Source: Bacteroidales bacterium (GTDB taxonomy: Bacteria; Bacteroidota; Bacteroidia; Bacteroidales; Prolixibacteraceae). Taken from it: a stretch of 64,000 nucleotides of DNA. Below, piece by piece: positions 37,732-47,001 of the stretch (positions are counted from its first letter, which is position 1; each line of letters opens with the position of its first letter). The DNA lies in contig JAAYDJ010000007.1 of assembly GCA_012729335.1 (NCBI GenBank), positions 338,998 through 402,997 of the forward strand, given 5' to 3'. The notes under the pieces are model-generated. The model was not told where the DNA came from, ran no database searches, and saw nothing but the letters and a program-made list of their open reading frames with translations. The position numbers and the translations under genes are program-made.

Positions 37732-38856
37732 TCAGGTGTTCCAGATACCGGCCACCGCAGTGTGGCAGAACGCGCAGCGCCCGTTTTGAATATGGTTGGT
37801 AAGGATGGAGAATCCGCGCCGTTCGACGACGGCTTTTCCGCAAGCGGGACATATGGTGTCTTCAAAACCCTTGCCGGGGACGTTCCCGATGTACACATAT
37901 TTCAGTCCCTCCTTCAGGGCGGCTTCCCTGGCCTTGAGCAGGGTATTCAGGGGAGTCACGGGCAGTTGGGTCAGTTTGTGCAGGGGAGTGAACCTGCTGA
38001 AGTGGAGGGGGACCTCCCTGAAGCCGTGGTCGGCCAGCCATCGGCACATGCGGCCGATCATCGCCAGGTCATCGCTCCACGAAGGCACCACCAGATTGGT
38101 GATTTCCAGCCATACCTTGCTTTTCTGCAGGGTGACCAGCGTGTCGAGGACCGGCTGCATCTTGCCTCCCGTCAGTTTGAGATACAGGTCCTGATCGAAT
38201 ACCTTGAGGTCGATGTTGGCGGCATCGAGATAAGGGATCAGTGCATTGAGGGGTTCCGGATTGATATAGCCGTTGGATACCATCACGTTCTTCAGTCCGG
38301 CATTGCGGGCGATCCTGGCCGTATCGAACATATATTCATAGAAGGAGATGGGTTCCGAGTAGGTATAGGCAATGGAAGTGCAGTCGTTTTTAAGGCAGTT
38401 TGCCACCACGGCATCGGGCATCAGTTCGATGTTGGTGGTTTTATCGGGGCTGGTTTGGGAGATCTGCCAGTTCTGGCAGTTGAGGCAGGCGAAGTTGCAG
38501 CCGGCGGTGGCGATTGAAAAAGTGCGGCTTTGAGGCAGAAAGTGGAGCAGGGGTTTTTTCTCGATGGGATCGACATGGACTGCACAGGGATTGCCATAGG
38601 CAATAGAATAGAGCTTGTTGCCGATGTTGATGCGGTTGTGGCAGGTGCTGACTTCCCCCGGTTTGAGGGTACATGCGTTAGGGCAGATGCCGCAGAGCAC
38701 CCCGCGTGGGGTGGTGGTATACCATATGGCCTCCCGGCTGAATTTCCCGGGCTGTTTCCGGTCTGCCATCCCCCAACCGGGAATGGGGGCCATCATACCG
38801 CAGGCACAGAGCGCCGACATTCTGAGGAATTCCCGTTTTGTGAGTCTCCTGGTCAT
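37732..38856 (-). CDS. amrS: AmmeMemoRadiSam system radical SAM enzyme
   Basis: The frame opens at a GTG at 38886; the ATG at 38856 with GGA upstream is preferred (374 aa). The N-terminus MTRRLTKREFLRMSALCACG resembles a Tat signal. The radical SAM site is C120, C124, C127 (CNFACLNC in TAGCNFACLNCQNWQ). A second cysteine set lies before it (CGICPNAC, then C72), and a rubredoxin-like pair CPACG ... CAFC ends the protein. This layout is that of the radical SAM partner of MEMO1 and AMMECR1 proteins. The reaction is unknown. It is the last gene of a three-gene operon; 50 bp separate this start from the preceding stop. Confidence 0.9.
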   Translation of the reverse strand: MTRRLTKREFLRMSALCACGMMAPIPGWGMADRKQPGKFSREAIWYTTTPRGVLCGICPNACTLKPGEVSTCHNRINIGNKLYSIAYGNPCAVHVDPIEKKPLLHFLPQSRTFSIATAGCNFACLNCQNWQISQTSPDKTTNIELMPDAVVANCLKNDCTSIAYTYSEPISFYEYMFDTARIARNAGLKNVMVSNGYINPEPLNALIPYLDAANIDLKVFDQDLYLKLTGGKMQPVLDTLVTLQKSKVWLEITNLVVPSWSDDLAMIGRMCRWLADHGFREVPLHFSRFTPLHKLTQLPVTPLNTLLKAREAALKEGLKYVYIGNVPGKGFEDTICPACGKAVVERRGFSILTNHIQNGRCAFCHTAVAGIWNT

Positions 38857-38906
38857 GGTTTCCGGGGTGGCGCCAGTTGGAGTCACCGTGGTAAAGATAG
38901 CAAAAA

Positions 38907-41393
38907 TTACCTTTTTTTCCTGAGGATGAGGAGCAGAATGACTGCGCCGTTCAGGGCGGCGATGGTCAGTGCGCTATGGGTAACGCCGGCCACGGGGAGG
39001 AGGATGAAGGTGGTCAGGATGGCCCCGAGTGCCGAACCCCAGAGGTCGGCGGCGTAAACCACGGAGGCTGCGTGGGGGGCCTGGGATCCGCAGCGCAGGG
39101 TGGCCGAGACATAGAGGAATCCGGTGAGGAGGGCAGGCCCCAGCAGGAAGGGCAGGAAAACGAGCCACGCGGCCGCACCGGAAAGGGGCAGGCCTGACAG
39201 GCGCCACAGCAGGGGAAAGAGGAGAATCACCCCGGCCAGGAGGAGCTGCGCAGGCAGCAGATGTGCCCCGGAAGGATCCATCCTGCGGGCCGCCACCGAC
39301 CCCAAGGCCAGTCCGCCCATGAAGAGGGCAAAAATAAGCCCGAGGGCCGAATAGAGGTTCCCGAAGACGATCTGAAACCAGAAGATCAGCATGATCTCGG
39401 CCGCGGAGGCGGTGAATCCGGTTACATACATCCCTGCGGAGACAGGATTCAGAAGGAACAGGGGCACCAGGAGCAGCAACAGGGGTAAGGCCATGATCCA
39501 GGGATGGTTGCCGGCGTAGAGGGTGATGAATTGAAGCGAGTGGTAAAAGACCGGAAGGGGCTTGTTGTCTGTATTGAGCAGGGGAAGGGCTTCTGCCGCC
39601 CGCCTGATCTCCGATCCGCGCGCTTCCAGAGAGGCATCGTCCATATAATCGGAGTTCACATAGGAGCCCTTCACTCCCCCTTTGGCCGCCAGTTCACCGA
39701 TACGCGGCGAGAGTTCCCCGTCGGAGGCCAGATAGTAATCCCTCTCGCCGGGAAGGATCAACACTTGTTTGAAATGCTTTTTCAGGGTGTGATAAAGGGT
39801 CGCCCCGATGCGGGCCTTTTCAGGGGTGATATAATTTCCTGTGGGGGAAAGACCAAAAAGCACCACAGCCCCGTCATTTAGTTTTTCTTTCAATAATTTA
39901 ATAAAACCATCAGTGTAATAACGGTTTATCTGGAGGCTGGAAGGATCGGGAACGGCCATGACCGCCACGTCATAGCGCCGGGAGGTTTTGTGGATAAACC
40001 TCCGGCCGTCACCTTCGGCACCATGGATACGGGGATCGTTGTTCTCCCGCTGGTAGTCGCGGGCCATTCTGACAACGGCCGGATTGAGTTCCACCACGTC
40101 GACAGCAGCCACTGAGGGGTATTTGAGGATCTCGGATGTCATGCCGGCCATGCCCCCGGAAACCAGCAGTACTTCTTTTGGCGACCGGTGCTGCAGCATC
40201 GCGTAATGGACATATTCTTCGTTGAGGACCATGTCACCGGTCGAGAAAAGAAGGTTGCCATTTTCGAAGAAATTGAATTCCCCGCCATTGGCCGTGACCG
40301 TGATGTTTCCCCAGGGGGTTTCCCGGTTTTCCACGACCTGTTGCCCGGGGAAGAGCCAGGATTTGATTTTCATGTCAACGGGCCACAGAAAAGCAAGGAG
40401 GGTGGCCAGGATCAGCAATCCGAAGGAGAAGAGCGGCATCCGCTGGCGGAATCTCCACAGGATCAGGAGATGAAGGGCCAGGGAGGTAAGCAGCAGGGAT
40501 TGGGTAATCGGAAACCAGCGGATAAGGAGAAAAGTGACCAGGATGCCCCCGGCCAGACTACCTGCTGATTCGAATGCGTACACCTTGACAAAGCTTGTTC
40601 CCCGCGATCCGGTGAGGTGAACCATCAGGCTATAGAGGTATCCAGAGAGGAGACACAGCGGGGCCAGAAGGAGGAGTATCATCAGGAGGAACCAGAAGGG
40701 GGAGATCAGTTGCCCGGGAGAAAAGAGCAGGTGCCGTGTGAGGTTCATCAGCAGGAGAAGCAGGGGGGGGAGCCAGGCCAGGAGGAGAAAGAGGGGCAGA
40801 ATGGCCTTGAGAGGACGGGGGGGCTGCCGGGAGCGGCCACCCCAGGTGCCGGCACCGGTGAGAAACATCCAGATGGCCAGGGTCCAGCCCATCATCAGTT
40901 CATTTCCCTGGAAAAGGGTGGTGATCTCCCTGATCAGGAGCACCTGGACCACCGTGGAGAAAAATCCCGCACCCAGAATAAAGGGTACCAGGTGATGATC
41001 CTGGGTAGAGGTATGCCGATTTTTGATCTTCGTGCCGGGAGGGGGGCCGGCCGTCATGGTTTCTATGTTTTTCCCATGCCTGAAGAAGTTCAGGTAATAG
41101 GAGCTGTGCCACAGAAAATGGAACATGGCCACGAGGGTCATGGCGATGCCGGTGTCGACATGCCAGGTCATCAGGGGATTGAGGAAGCTCCATTCCAGCC
41201 GGTAGTTCACCCTGATCACCAGCAGGAGTCCCAGGAGACCGGAAACCAGGAAGGTGAGGAGCAGGACGCTGTTCCAGAGGCGGCGGTGAAGGGTTTTGAC
41301 CAGGATTCCTGTATTGACGAGCAGAAGGGTGAAGAGGTAAGCTGCAGTCGTACCCAGGGTAATAAGGATCAGGTGGTAAGGACTCTCCATCAT
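38907..41393 (-). CDS. Membrane protein with spermidine-synthase-like domain
   Basis: 828 aa. Blocks of membrane helices (about 1-100, and about 135-345) precede a methyltransferase-fold domain (about 370-600) of spermidine-synthase type: LLVSGGMAGMTSEILKYP, then VDVVELNPAVVRMARDY, and a YDVAVMAVPDPSSLQINRYY loop. A further block of helices ends the protein (about 640-825). True spermidine synthases have an Asp-x-x-Asp-Pro catalytic loop; here the first Asp is replaced (MAVPDP), so polyamine synthesis is doubtful. Its ATG overlaps the stop of the MEMO1-AMMECR1 gene (ATGA), so it is translationally coupled to that system. Confidence 0.82.
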   Translation of the reverse strand: MMESPYHLILITLGTTAAYLFTLLLVNTGILVKTLHRRLWNSVLLLTFLVSGLLGLLLVIRVNYRLEWSFLNPLMTWHVDTGIAMTLVAMFHFLWHSSYYLNFFRHGKNIETMTAGPPPGTKIKNRHTSTQDHHLVPFILGAGFFSTVVQVLLIREITTLFQGNELMMGWTLAIWMFLTGAGTWGGRSRQPPRPLKAILPLFLLLAWLPPLLLLLMNLTRHLLFSPGQLISPFWFLLMILLLLAPLCLLSGYLYSLMVHLTGSRGTSFVKVYAFESAGSLAGGILVTFLLIRWFPITQSLLLTSLALHLLILWRFRQRMPLFSFGLLILATLLAFLWPVDMKIKSWLFPGQQVVENRETPWGNITVTANGGEFNFFENGNLLFSTGDMVLNEEYVHYAMLQHRSPKEVLLVSGGMAGMTSEILKYPSVAAVDVVELNPAVVRMARDYQRENNDPRIHGAEGDGRRFIHKTSRRYDVAVMAVPDPSSLQINRYYTDGFIKLLKEKLNDGAVVLFGLSPTGNYITPEKARIGATLYHTLKKHFKQVLILPGERDYYLASDGELSPRIGELAAKGGVKGSYVNSDYMDDASLEARGSEIRRAAEALPLLNTDNKPLPVFYHSLQFITLYAGNHPWIMALPLLLLLVPLFLLNPVSAGMYVTGFTASAAEIMLIFWFQIVFGNLYSALGLIFALFMGGLALGSVAARRMDPSGAHLLPAQLLLAGVILLFPLLWRLSGLPLSGAAAWLVFLPFLLGPALLTGFLYVSATLRCGSQAPHAASVVYAADLWGSALGAILTTFILLPVAGVTHSALTIAALNGAVILLLILRKKR

Positions 41394-43018
41394 GGTTTTT
41401 CAAATCGGGTGTTCCCGGCTGGCTTCTCTTCACTGAAGACCAGGGTTTGGTAAGTGTAGAGTTCCGTATCCTTTTCTTTCCAGGAATCGGGTGGTAGTCC
41501 GGCTTTATCGCGGCAGCAGTGCTCCAGAAATTCGGAGGTGGTCCACCCTGTCTCTTCGGCCACCTGGGGCAGGTAGGTTCCCGACCGGGAGCCTTTACGG
41601 ATGTATATGCCGTCACGGCCCAGCCGGAACTCCCGGGCCGAGGAAATCCTCTTCAGGGGGGTGAGCAGGGAAATCTCGATGTGGAGGCGGGGTAGTTCTG
41701 TCATGGTGACCGGTGAAAAGCGGCTGTCATGGCAAGCGGCGGCGATGGCCATTTCGCGTACTGTGAGCCAGAGGGGCTGCGCCGATGAGAAATTGCCGAT
41801 GCACCCGCGGAGCTCTCCGTTTTTCCGGAGGGTGACAAAGGCTCCTCCCTTTGCCGTCAGTGCCGGCGTAAGCTTCCTGGGGGCGATTTCGGGCAGGGGA
41901 CGGCCCCGCAGTCGGGCACTGATGGTCGAACGGGCCAGCTCCAGAAGCGTTGCCTGGTCATTCTCCTGAAGGGAAAATAGCGCTTCCTGACCGGTCGGTG
42001 CGGTGCTCTCCGTCTCCCTGGAGGCGGCCAGAGCCCAGTAGCCCACCACCTTGTCTTTGTCGCCGTGTGGTGAATCCCCGCTGTTGCGGTACATCACCTT
42101 CCTGAAGGCTAGCCGGTCGTCTCTTTCTGTAATTTTCAGTGCGGTAAGCATGGGCATCCACCCGCAGATGGCCGTTACCAGTTCCGGAGCGTACGCCGTT
42201 TCATTCTCCTCCTTCACTCTCATGAATTCCCGGGAATCATTGGCCGCGATGGCTCCGGCGGTGAGGTGGTCGGCTTTGCGCCCTGTATCGTAGCCGGGGT
42301 AGTGGGAGAAATCGGCACTGATGATGAAGAGGTTTTCCTCGGAATAATAGGGGGCCAGCAAGTTGGCCAGTTCGGTGGCGAAGGCCTCCGACTGGCTTCC
42401 CACCAGGATGGGAATAATGGAGAAGGGTTTTTTGAGCCAGTATTGCAGAAATGGAAGCTGCACTTCGATGCAGTGTTCCTGCCGGTGAAGGGAGGGATCT
42501 GTGCTGACTCTACGGCTCTTTGCCGCCAGTTCAGCCCCCAGGGGATCGGTGGGAACCCTCCCCAGGGGAGTGATGAAGTCCCCTGAAGTATATATGGCGG
42601 CTCCCTGGTTGGGCGTCCGGTGTGCCGGCCCGATGATGAAAATATGCCGGTAACTTTTCTCACGGGGAAGGAGTTTATAGGCGGCTGCGGCCACCTCTCC
42701 TGAAAAAACATACCCGGCATGGGGAACCACCAATACCATGGGGTCATCCTGACCGTTAATCCCTTCTGCGGGGAAAAAAAGCCCCAGCATGGCTTTCAGT
42801 TGCTGGTCTGCAGCCGGGTAAAAGGTGCCCGCCACCGCTGGCTGCCGGTCACGCTTTCCCCCCTCCAGATCCTGCCCTTTTATGCCCTTCGGATAAAAGA
42901 ACACACTACAAAGCATCGCGAGAGCCCAGAGAAGCGACAAAACCATTTCCCCGTGCAACCCCCCGTTGCAAACGACATGCTTATGGGACTTACCTCTATC
43001 CTCAGGATTCATGATCAT
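41390..43018 (-). CDS. MEMO1-AMMECR1 fusion protein (AmmeMemoRadiSam proteins B and A)
   Basis: 542 aa. A hydrophobic N-terminus (about 25-45, MVLSLLWALAMLCSVFF) looks like an export signal; Met25 (42946) is an alternative start. The MEMO domain (about 58-335) starts RQPAVAGTFYPAADQQL and keeps the metal-site residues of human MEMO1: His100 (PHAGYVFSG), His133 (GPAHR) and Cys285 (ICGW). The AMMECR1 domain (about 355-530) has GGAFVTLRKNGELRGCIG and DSRFSPVTMTELP. The two are separate genes in many genomes. The SpeE-like gene follows with a 4-bp overlap and the radical SAM gene after it. Function unknown; a redox or metal-dependent modification has been suggested for the family. Confidence 0.9.
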   Translation of the reverse strand: MIMNPEDRGKSHKHVVCNGGLHGEMVLSLLWALAMLCSVFFYPKGIKGQDLEGGKRDRQPAVAGTFYPAADQQLKAMLGLFFPAEGINGQDDPMVLVVPHAGYVFSGEVAAAAYKLLPREKSYRHIFIIGPAHRTPNQGAAIYTSGDFITPLGRVPTDPLGAELAAKSRRVSTDPSLHRQEHCIEVQLPFLQYWLKKPFSIIPILVGSQSEAFATELANLLAPYYSEENLFIISADFSHYPGYDTGRKADHLTAGAIAANDSREFMRVKEENETAYAPELVTAICGWMPMLTALKITERDDRLAFRKVMYRNSGDSPHGDKDKVVGYWALAASRETESTAPTGQEALFSLQENDQATLLELARSTISARLRGRPLPEIAPRKLTPALTAKGGAFVTLRKNGELRGCIGNFSSAQPLWLTVREMAIAAACHDSRFSPVTMTELPRLHIEISLLTPLKRISSAREFRLGRDGIYIRKGSRSGTYLPQVAEETGWTTSEFLEHCCRDKAGLPPDSWKEKDTELYTYQTLVFSEEKPAGNTRFEKP

Positions 43019-43239
43019 GACCCTCTTTTCTTCAACACATGCTATAAAGATAGTGGAAAATGGCGGTTTTATTACCGGAAATTCCTATAATAAAGAAGTC
43101 TGAATCAAACGCTATTAAGCCATTACGACCTGAAATGTATCCACAAAGTGACGTTAGTCCAGTGCCTTCTGATTTCAATACATTACCGTGCCGTTACATT
43201 TTGATAGAATTGTTTATTTTTGGATTTAAAACCAATATC

Positions 43240-44211
43240 ATGGAAAATAATCGCAGGGATTTTCTAAAAACGGCGGCTCTGGCAGTTGCGGGAGCCGGGA
43301 TGGCGGCGGCAGTGCCGGGGTGTGCCCCAAAAACGGAACACACAGTGGCCCCCTCCACGCCGGTCAGGCCTTCGAACCGCATCGGCGTTTCCACCTATTC
43401 CTTTTGGCAATTCAACGGTCCCAAGGAAAACGTGCCCATCGAAATGTGCATAGAGAAAGCCGCCGAAATGGGCTTCGACGGTATCGAGTTTTTGCTGATG
43501 CAGATGACCTCCGAGGAGAACAGTTACCTCCAGATGCTCAAGCGGAAAGCCTTCCATGCGGGCCTCGACATCATGGGTTTCAGCACCCACCAGGGATTCG
43601 TCTTCCCCGACAAGAAGACCCGCGACGAGGAGATCGCCAAGACCATCCACCAGATCGAACTGGCCTACCAGCTGGGAATTCCCACCATGCGGCTTAATAC
43701 CGGCCGGTGGCGCACCATCGAGTCGTTCGACGACTTCATGGCCAACAAGGGAATAGAACCGGTTTTAGAGGGTTATACCGACGACCAGGGATTCGAGTGG
43801 GTGATCGATGCCATACAGCAGTGCCTGCCCACAGCGGAGAAGTGTGGGGTGGTGCTGGGGCTCGAAAACCACTGGGGACTGGGACGTACGGCCGATGGCG
43901 TGCTCAGGATTGTCGATGCTGTCAACTCCCCCTGGCTCCAGGTGACCGCCGACACCGGCAACTTCCTCGAGAACCAGTATGCGCAGCTTGAGCAACTGGC
44001 CCCAAAAACCTTCCTGGTACAAGCCAAGACCTATTTCGGGGGTGGAAAATGGTACACCCTTGACATCGACTATAAGAAGGTGGCGGAGATCTTTCAGAAG
44101 TCAGGCTATAAGGGGTATGTCTCCCTGGAATTCGAGGGAAATGAGAATCCCCTGGAGGCGGTCCCCAAAAGTCTGGCCATGCTGCGCGAGGCCTTCAGCA
44201 AGCCTGCCTGA
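43240..44211 (+). CDS. Tat-exported TIM-barrel protein (sugar phosphate isomerase/epimerase family)
   Basis: The frame is open from 43060, but the ATG at 43240 gives a twin-arginine signal, MENNRRDFLKTAALAVAGAG, with a lipobox-like cysteine (VPGC). 323 aa. The mature part is an AP-endonuclease-2/xylose-isomerase-like TIM barrel: RIGVSTYSFWQFNGP, MCIEKAAEMGFDGIEFLL, LGIPTMRLNTGRW, VVLGLENHWGLGRTADGV, VTADTGNFLEN and GYVSLEFEGNENPLEAV. The metal ligands E, D, H, E of this fold appear in LGLENH, TADTGN and LEFEG. It acts on a sugar or cyclitol in the periplasm; substrate not known. Alone on its strand. Confidence 0.87.
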   Translation: MENNRRDFLKTAALAVAGAGMAAAVPGCAPKTEHTVAPSTPVRPSNRIGVSTYSFWQFNGPKENVPIEMCIEKAAEMGFDGIEFLLMQMTSEENSYLQMLKRKAFHAGLDIMGFSTHQGFVFPDKKTRDEEIAKTIHQIELAYQLGIPTMRLNTGRWRTIESFDDFMANKGIEPVLEGYTDDQGFEWVIDAIQQCLPTAEKCGVVLGLENHWGLGRTADGVLRIVDAVNSPWLQVTADTGNFLENQYAQLEQLAPKTFLVQAKTYFGGGKWYTLDIDYKKVAEIFQKSGYKGYVSLEFEGNENPLEAVPKSLAMLREAFSKPA

Positions 44212-44312
44212 CGAAAACCTTTGATCCTTACAGGGAATTGCATTCCGGGGATTCCCTCTGAAATCCGGTCCAGGTGCTCTGCCGGGGAAGGGGTCTGGGA
44301 TGATGGATTCTG

Positions 44313-45626
44313 TTACCGGCAGTTATCAGACAGCCATTTCCTGAACTCCGGGAAGTGGCTGTCCATTTTTACGGCATTTTTTTCGCCCTCCATGAAAGCG
44401 GCCAGTCGCGGGGGCAGCGGCACCTCTCCTTTGCCGAGGATCTCTTCCATGGTCGGCGTGAACTTGGCGGGGTGGGCGGTTTCCAGGAAAAGGCCGGTCT
44501 CACCCTCTTTCAGTTGTGCTTCGAGGGCCGCATAGCCACAGGCCCCATGAGGGTCGCATAGGTACCCCGTCTGATCAAAAACCCTGCGGATGGTTTCTTT
44601 GATCTCCTTATCGTCGATCCGGAATCCCGACATGAGGGTGCTGATTTTCTTCCAGTCGTGGCCGTATAGGTCGAGGATTCTGGCGAAGTTGCTGGGGGTA
44701 CCCACGTCCATCGCGTTGGCGATGGTTTCCACCGAGGGGCGGGGGGCGTAATGCCCCGACAACAGATACTGGAAGACCACGTCGTTGCGGTTGTTGGCGG
44801 CAATGAAACGGCCGACAGGGAGTCCGGCCTCCCGGGCAAAGAGTCCGGCGGTCAGGTTGCCGAAGTTGCCGCTGGGTACGGCAATGACCAGTTCCCGGCC
44901 CTGGAGGGCCCCGGCTTCCTGCAGACGCGCCACCGCATTGAAATAGTAAAAAGCCTGCGGAAGGAACCGCGCCACATTGATCGAGTTGGCCGAAGTCAGG
45001 GTCAGCTTCTCCCGGAGATGTTCATCTCGGAAAGCCGTTTTCACCAGCCGCTGGCAGTCGTCGAAAGTTCCGTTGATTTCCAGGGCGGTGATGTTCCGGC
45101 CCAGGGTCGTAAACTGTTTTTCCTGGATGTCGCTCACCTTTCCGGAGGGATAGAGAACGACCACGTGGATGCCCTCCACCCCCAGGAACCCGTTGGCCAC
45201 GGCGCTGCCCGTGTCGCCGGAAGTGGCCACCAGCACGGTCACAGGCTTGTGGGATCCCCGCAAGAAGTAGCGGAGCATCCGGGCCATGAAACGGGCACCT
45301 ACATCCTTGAAGGCCAGGGTGGGACCATGAAACAGCTCCAACGACCAGATGTGCTCCGTCACCCTGACTACAGGGCAGTCAAAGGAGAGGGTTTCGGCGG
45401 TGATGGTCCGCAGTTCCTCTTCCGGGATATCCTCCCCAAAGAAGAGCTGCGCCACCCTGAAGGCGATTTCCGGAAAGGAAAGCTGCCCCAGCTGGCTGAA
45501 AAAAGCATCGTCGAGCCGGCCGATCCTCCCGGGCATGAACAGCCCGTGGTCGGCGGCCAGTCCGGTGATGACGGCCTCCCGCAGTGTCACGGGCGGAACC
45601 TGGCGATTGGTGCTATAATAGAGCAT
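44313..45626 (-). CDS. thrC: Threonine synthase
   Basis: 437-aa PLP enzyme converting O-phosphohomoserine to threonine. N-terminus MLYYSTNRQVPPVTLREAVI. The PLP lysine lies in GPTLAFKDVGARFMARML; the phosphate-binding glycine loop VATSGDTGSAVANGF follows, and the substrate region is FNAVARLQEAG with IAVPSGNFGNLTAGLFA. Length and motifs fit the enteric-type ThrC. It ends the thrA - kinase-like - thrC cluster on the minus strand, 155 bp after the preceding gene. Confidence 0.96.
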   Translation of the reverse strand: MLYYSTNRQVPPVTLREAVITGLAADHGLFMPGRIGRLDDAFFSQLGQLSFPEIAFRVAQLFFGEDIPEEELRTITAETLSFDCPVVRVTEHIWSLELFHGPTLAFKDVGARFMARMLRYFLRGSHKPVTVLVATSGDTGSAVANGFLGVEGIHVVVLYPSGKVSDIQEKQFTTLGRNITALEINGTFDDCQRLVKTAFRDEHLREKLTLTSANSINVARFLPQAFYYFNAVARLQEAGALQGRELVIAVPSGNFGNLTAGLFAREAGLPVGRFIAANNRNDVVFQYLLSGHYAPRPSVETIANAMDVGTPSNFARILDLYGHDWKKISTLMSGFRIDDKEIKETIRRVFDQTGYLCDPHGACGYAALEAQLKEGETGLFLETAHPAKFTPTMEEILGKGEVPLPPRLAAFMEGEKNAVKMDSHFPEFRKWLSDNCR

Positions 45627-45781
45627 ATGATCTTTAATGTTTTGAGATGCAGGCAGAATGTTAATTCACTGCCCTGTATAATTGATCTTATTTAATCTGC
45701 TGTAAAATAGTTGTTTATCTTTTAAATTTATCTGGTTCCACGAGACATTATCCCGGGTTTCCTCCTGCCCTGCACCCAGGG

Positions 45782-46990
45782 TCATTCCTTCAGAAGATCT
45801 TTCATGAATTCTGCCCCTTTCAGGAGGCCGTAGTTTCCTTCACGTGCCGATTCCTCATCGTAGCGGGTTACCATATCGGGTGTTTCCCCGGGGCGGAAGA
45901 TGACGAAAGGCACCGGGGTGCGGGTGTGGGTACGGATGGCGCATGGGGTGGGGTGGTCGGGGAGGAGGGCGATGGTCACCGGCTCTTCCATCAGTTGGCA
46001 GGCCTCCATGATAGGTTTCACCAGCCGGCTGTCGAGGTATTCGATGGTTTTGGTCTTGAGCAGGGGATCTCCCTCGTGGCCGGCTTCATCACTGGCTTCC
46101 ACGTGCACATAGACCAGTTGGTGATCCCTGAGGGCGCCTATGGCAGCCCCGGCTTTGCCCTCGTAATTGGTATCGTAGAGACCGGTGGCCCCCTCCACGC
46201 GGATGACCTTCATTCCCGCCAGGGCTCCAATTCCCTGGATAAGGTCCACAGCGGAGATGACCGCTGAAGGGCCGATGCCGTAAAGGTCGGTGAGGGTGGC
46301 CATTCGTGGACGGTATCCGGGCGACCAGGGCCAGATGCAACTGGCAGGATCTTTTCCCGCGGTGATTCTCTTTACATTCACGGGGTGCGCTTCCAGCAGG
46401 CTGCGACTCCTGGCGATCAGATAGTTGAGGAGTTTGGCGGTTTTTTCGGCTTCCGGGGTCAGGGCCCTGACCATCACCTCCCGGTAGGGGGTGCCCATGA
46501 CATCGTGGGGCGGGGTGCAGGCCAGCGCCTTCTCCCCTCCTTTGAGAACCAGCAGATGGCGGTAAGAGACCCCCGGATAAAACCGGATATGCTCATTTCC
46601 CATTTTCTGGTCGAGAAATGCGATGATTTCCGCGGCTTCCGCGCTGGTAATGTGGCCAGCCGAGTGGTTTTTGATCCGGTTATCCTCCAGGCAGATGAGG
46701 TTACAGCGCATGGCCAGGTCGCCGGGTTCAAGTTCGACGCCCATACTGGCGGCTTCCAGAACCCCGCGCCCTTCATAGACCGCAGGCACGTCATAACCCA
46801 GCACCGAGAGGTTGGCGATTTCGCTGCCCGGGGCCATACCCGCGGGGATGGTGTCGAGCAGGCCGCTGCGCCCCATCGCGGCCAGACGGTCCATGGAGGG
46901 CTTCACCGCCGCCTGCAAAGGAGTGCGACCCCCCAGCACCTCCAGCGGCTCGTCGGCCATGCCGTCACCAAGTATGATTACGTACTTCAT
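45782..46990 (-). CDS. Phosphoglycerate-mutase-like protein, probable homoserine kinase
   Basis: 402 aa of the alkaline-phosphatase-like metalloenzyme superfamily, closest in layout to archaeal cofactor-independent phosphoglycerate mutase. MKYVIILGDGMADEPLEVLG carries the first metal aspartate; TIPAGMAPGSEIANLSVLGY holds the nucleophile serine; VYVHVEASDEAGHEGDPLLK and IALLPDHPTPCAIRTHTRTP hold the other metal ligands (D, H, D, H, H). Members lying between thrA and thrC in Bacteroidota have been proposed to replace ThrB as homoserine kinase. No thrB of the GHMP type is present here, which agrees with that. Confidence 0.85.
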   Translation of the reverse strand: MKYVIILGDGMADEPLEVLGGRTPLQAAVKPSMDRLAAMGRSGLLDTIPAGMAPGSEIANLSVLGYDVPAVYEGRGVLEAASMGVELEPGDLAMRCNLICLEDNRIKNHSAGHITSAEAAEIIAFLDQKMGNEHIRFYPGVSYRHLLVLKGGEKALACTPPHDVMGTPYREVMVRALTPEAEKTAKLLNYLIARSRSLLEAHPVNVKRITAGKDPASCIWPWSPGYRPRMATLTDLYGIGPSAVISAVDLIQGIGALAGMKVIRVEGATGLYDTNYEGKAGAAIGALRDHQLVYVHVEASDEAGHEGDPLLKTKTIEYLDSRLVKPIMEACQLMEEPVTIALLPDHPTPCAIRTHTRTPVPFVIFRPGETPDMVTRYDEESAREGNYGLLKGAEFMKDLLKE

Positions 46991-47001
46991 TTTTTAATAT
47001 C

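Noticed and set aside
40617..41453. Glu/Gln/Gly-rich plus-strand frame opposite the SpeE-like gene
   Set aside because: Composition follows from the complement of Leu-rich membrane helices; not a gene.
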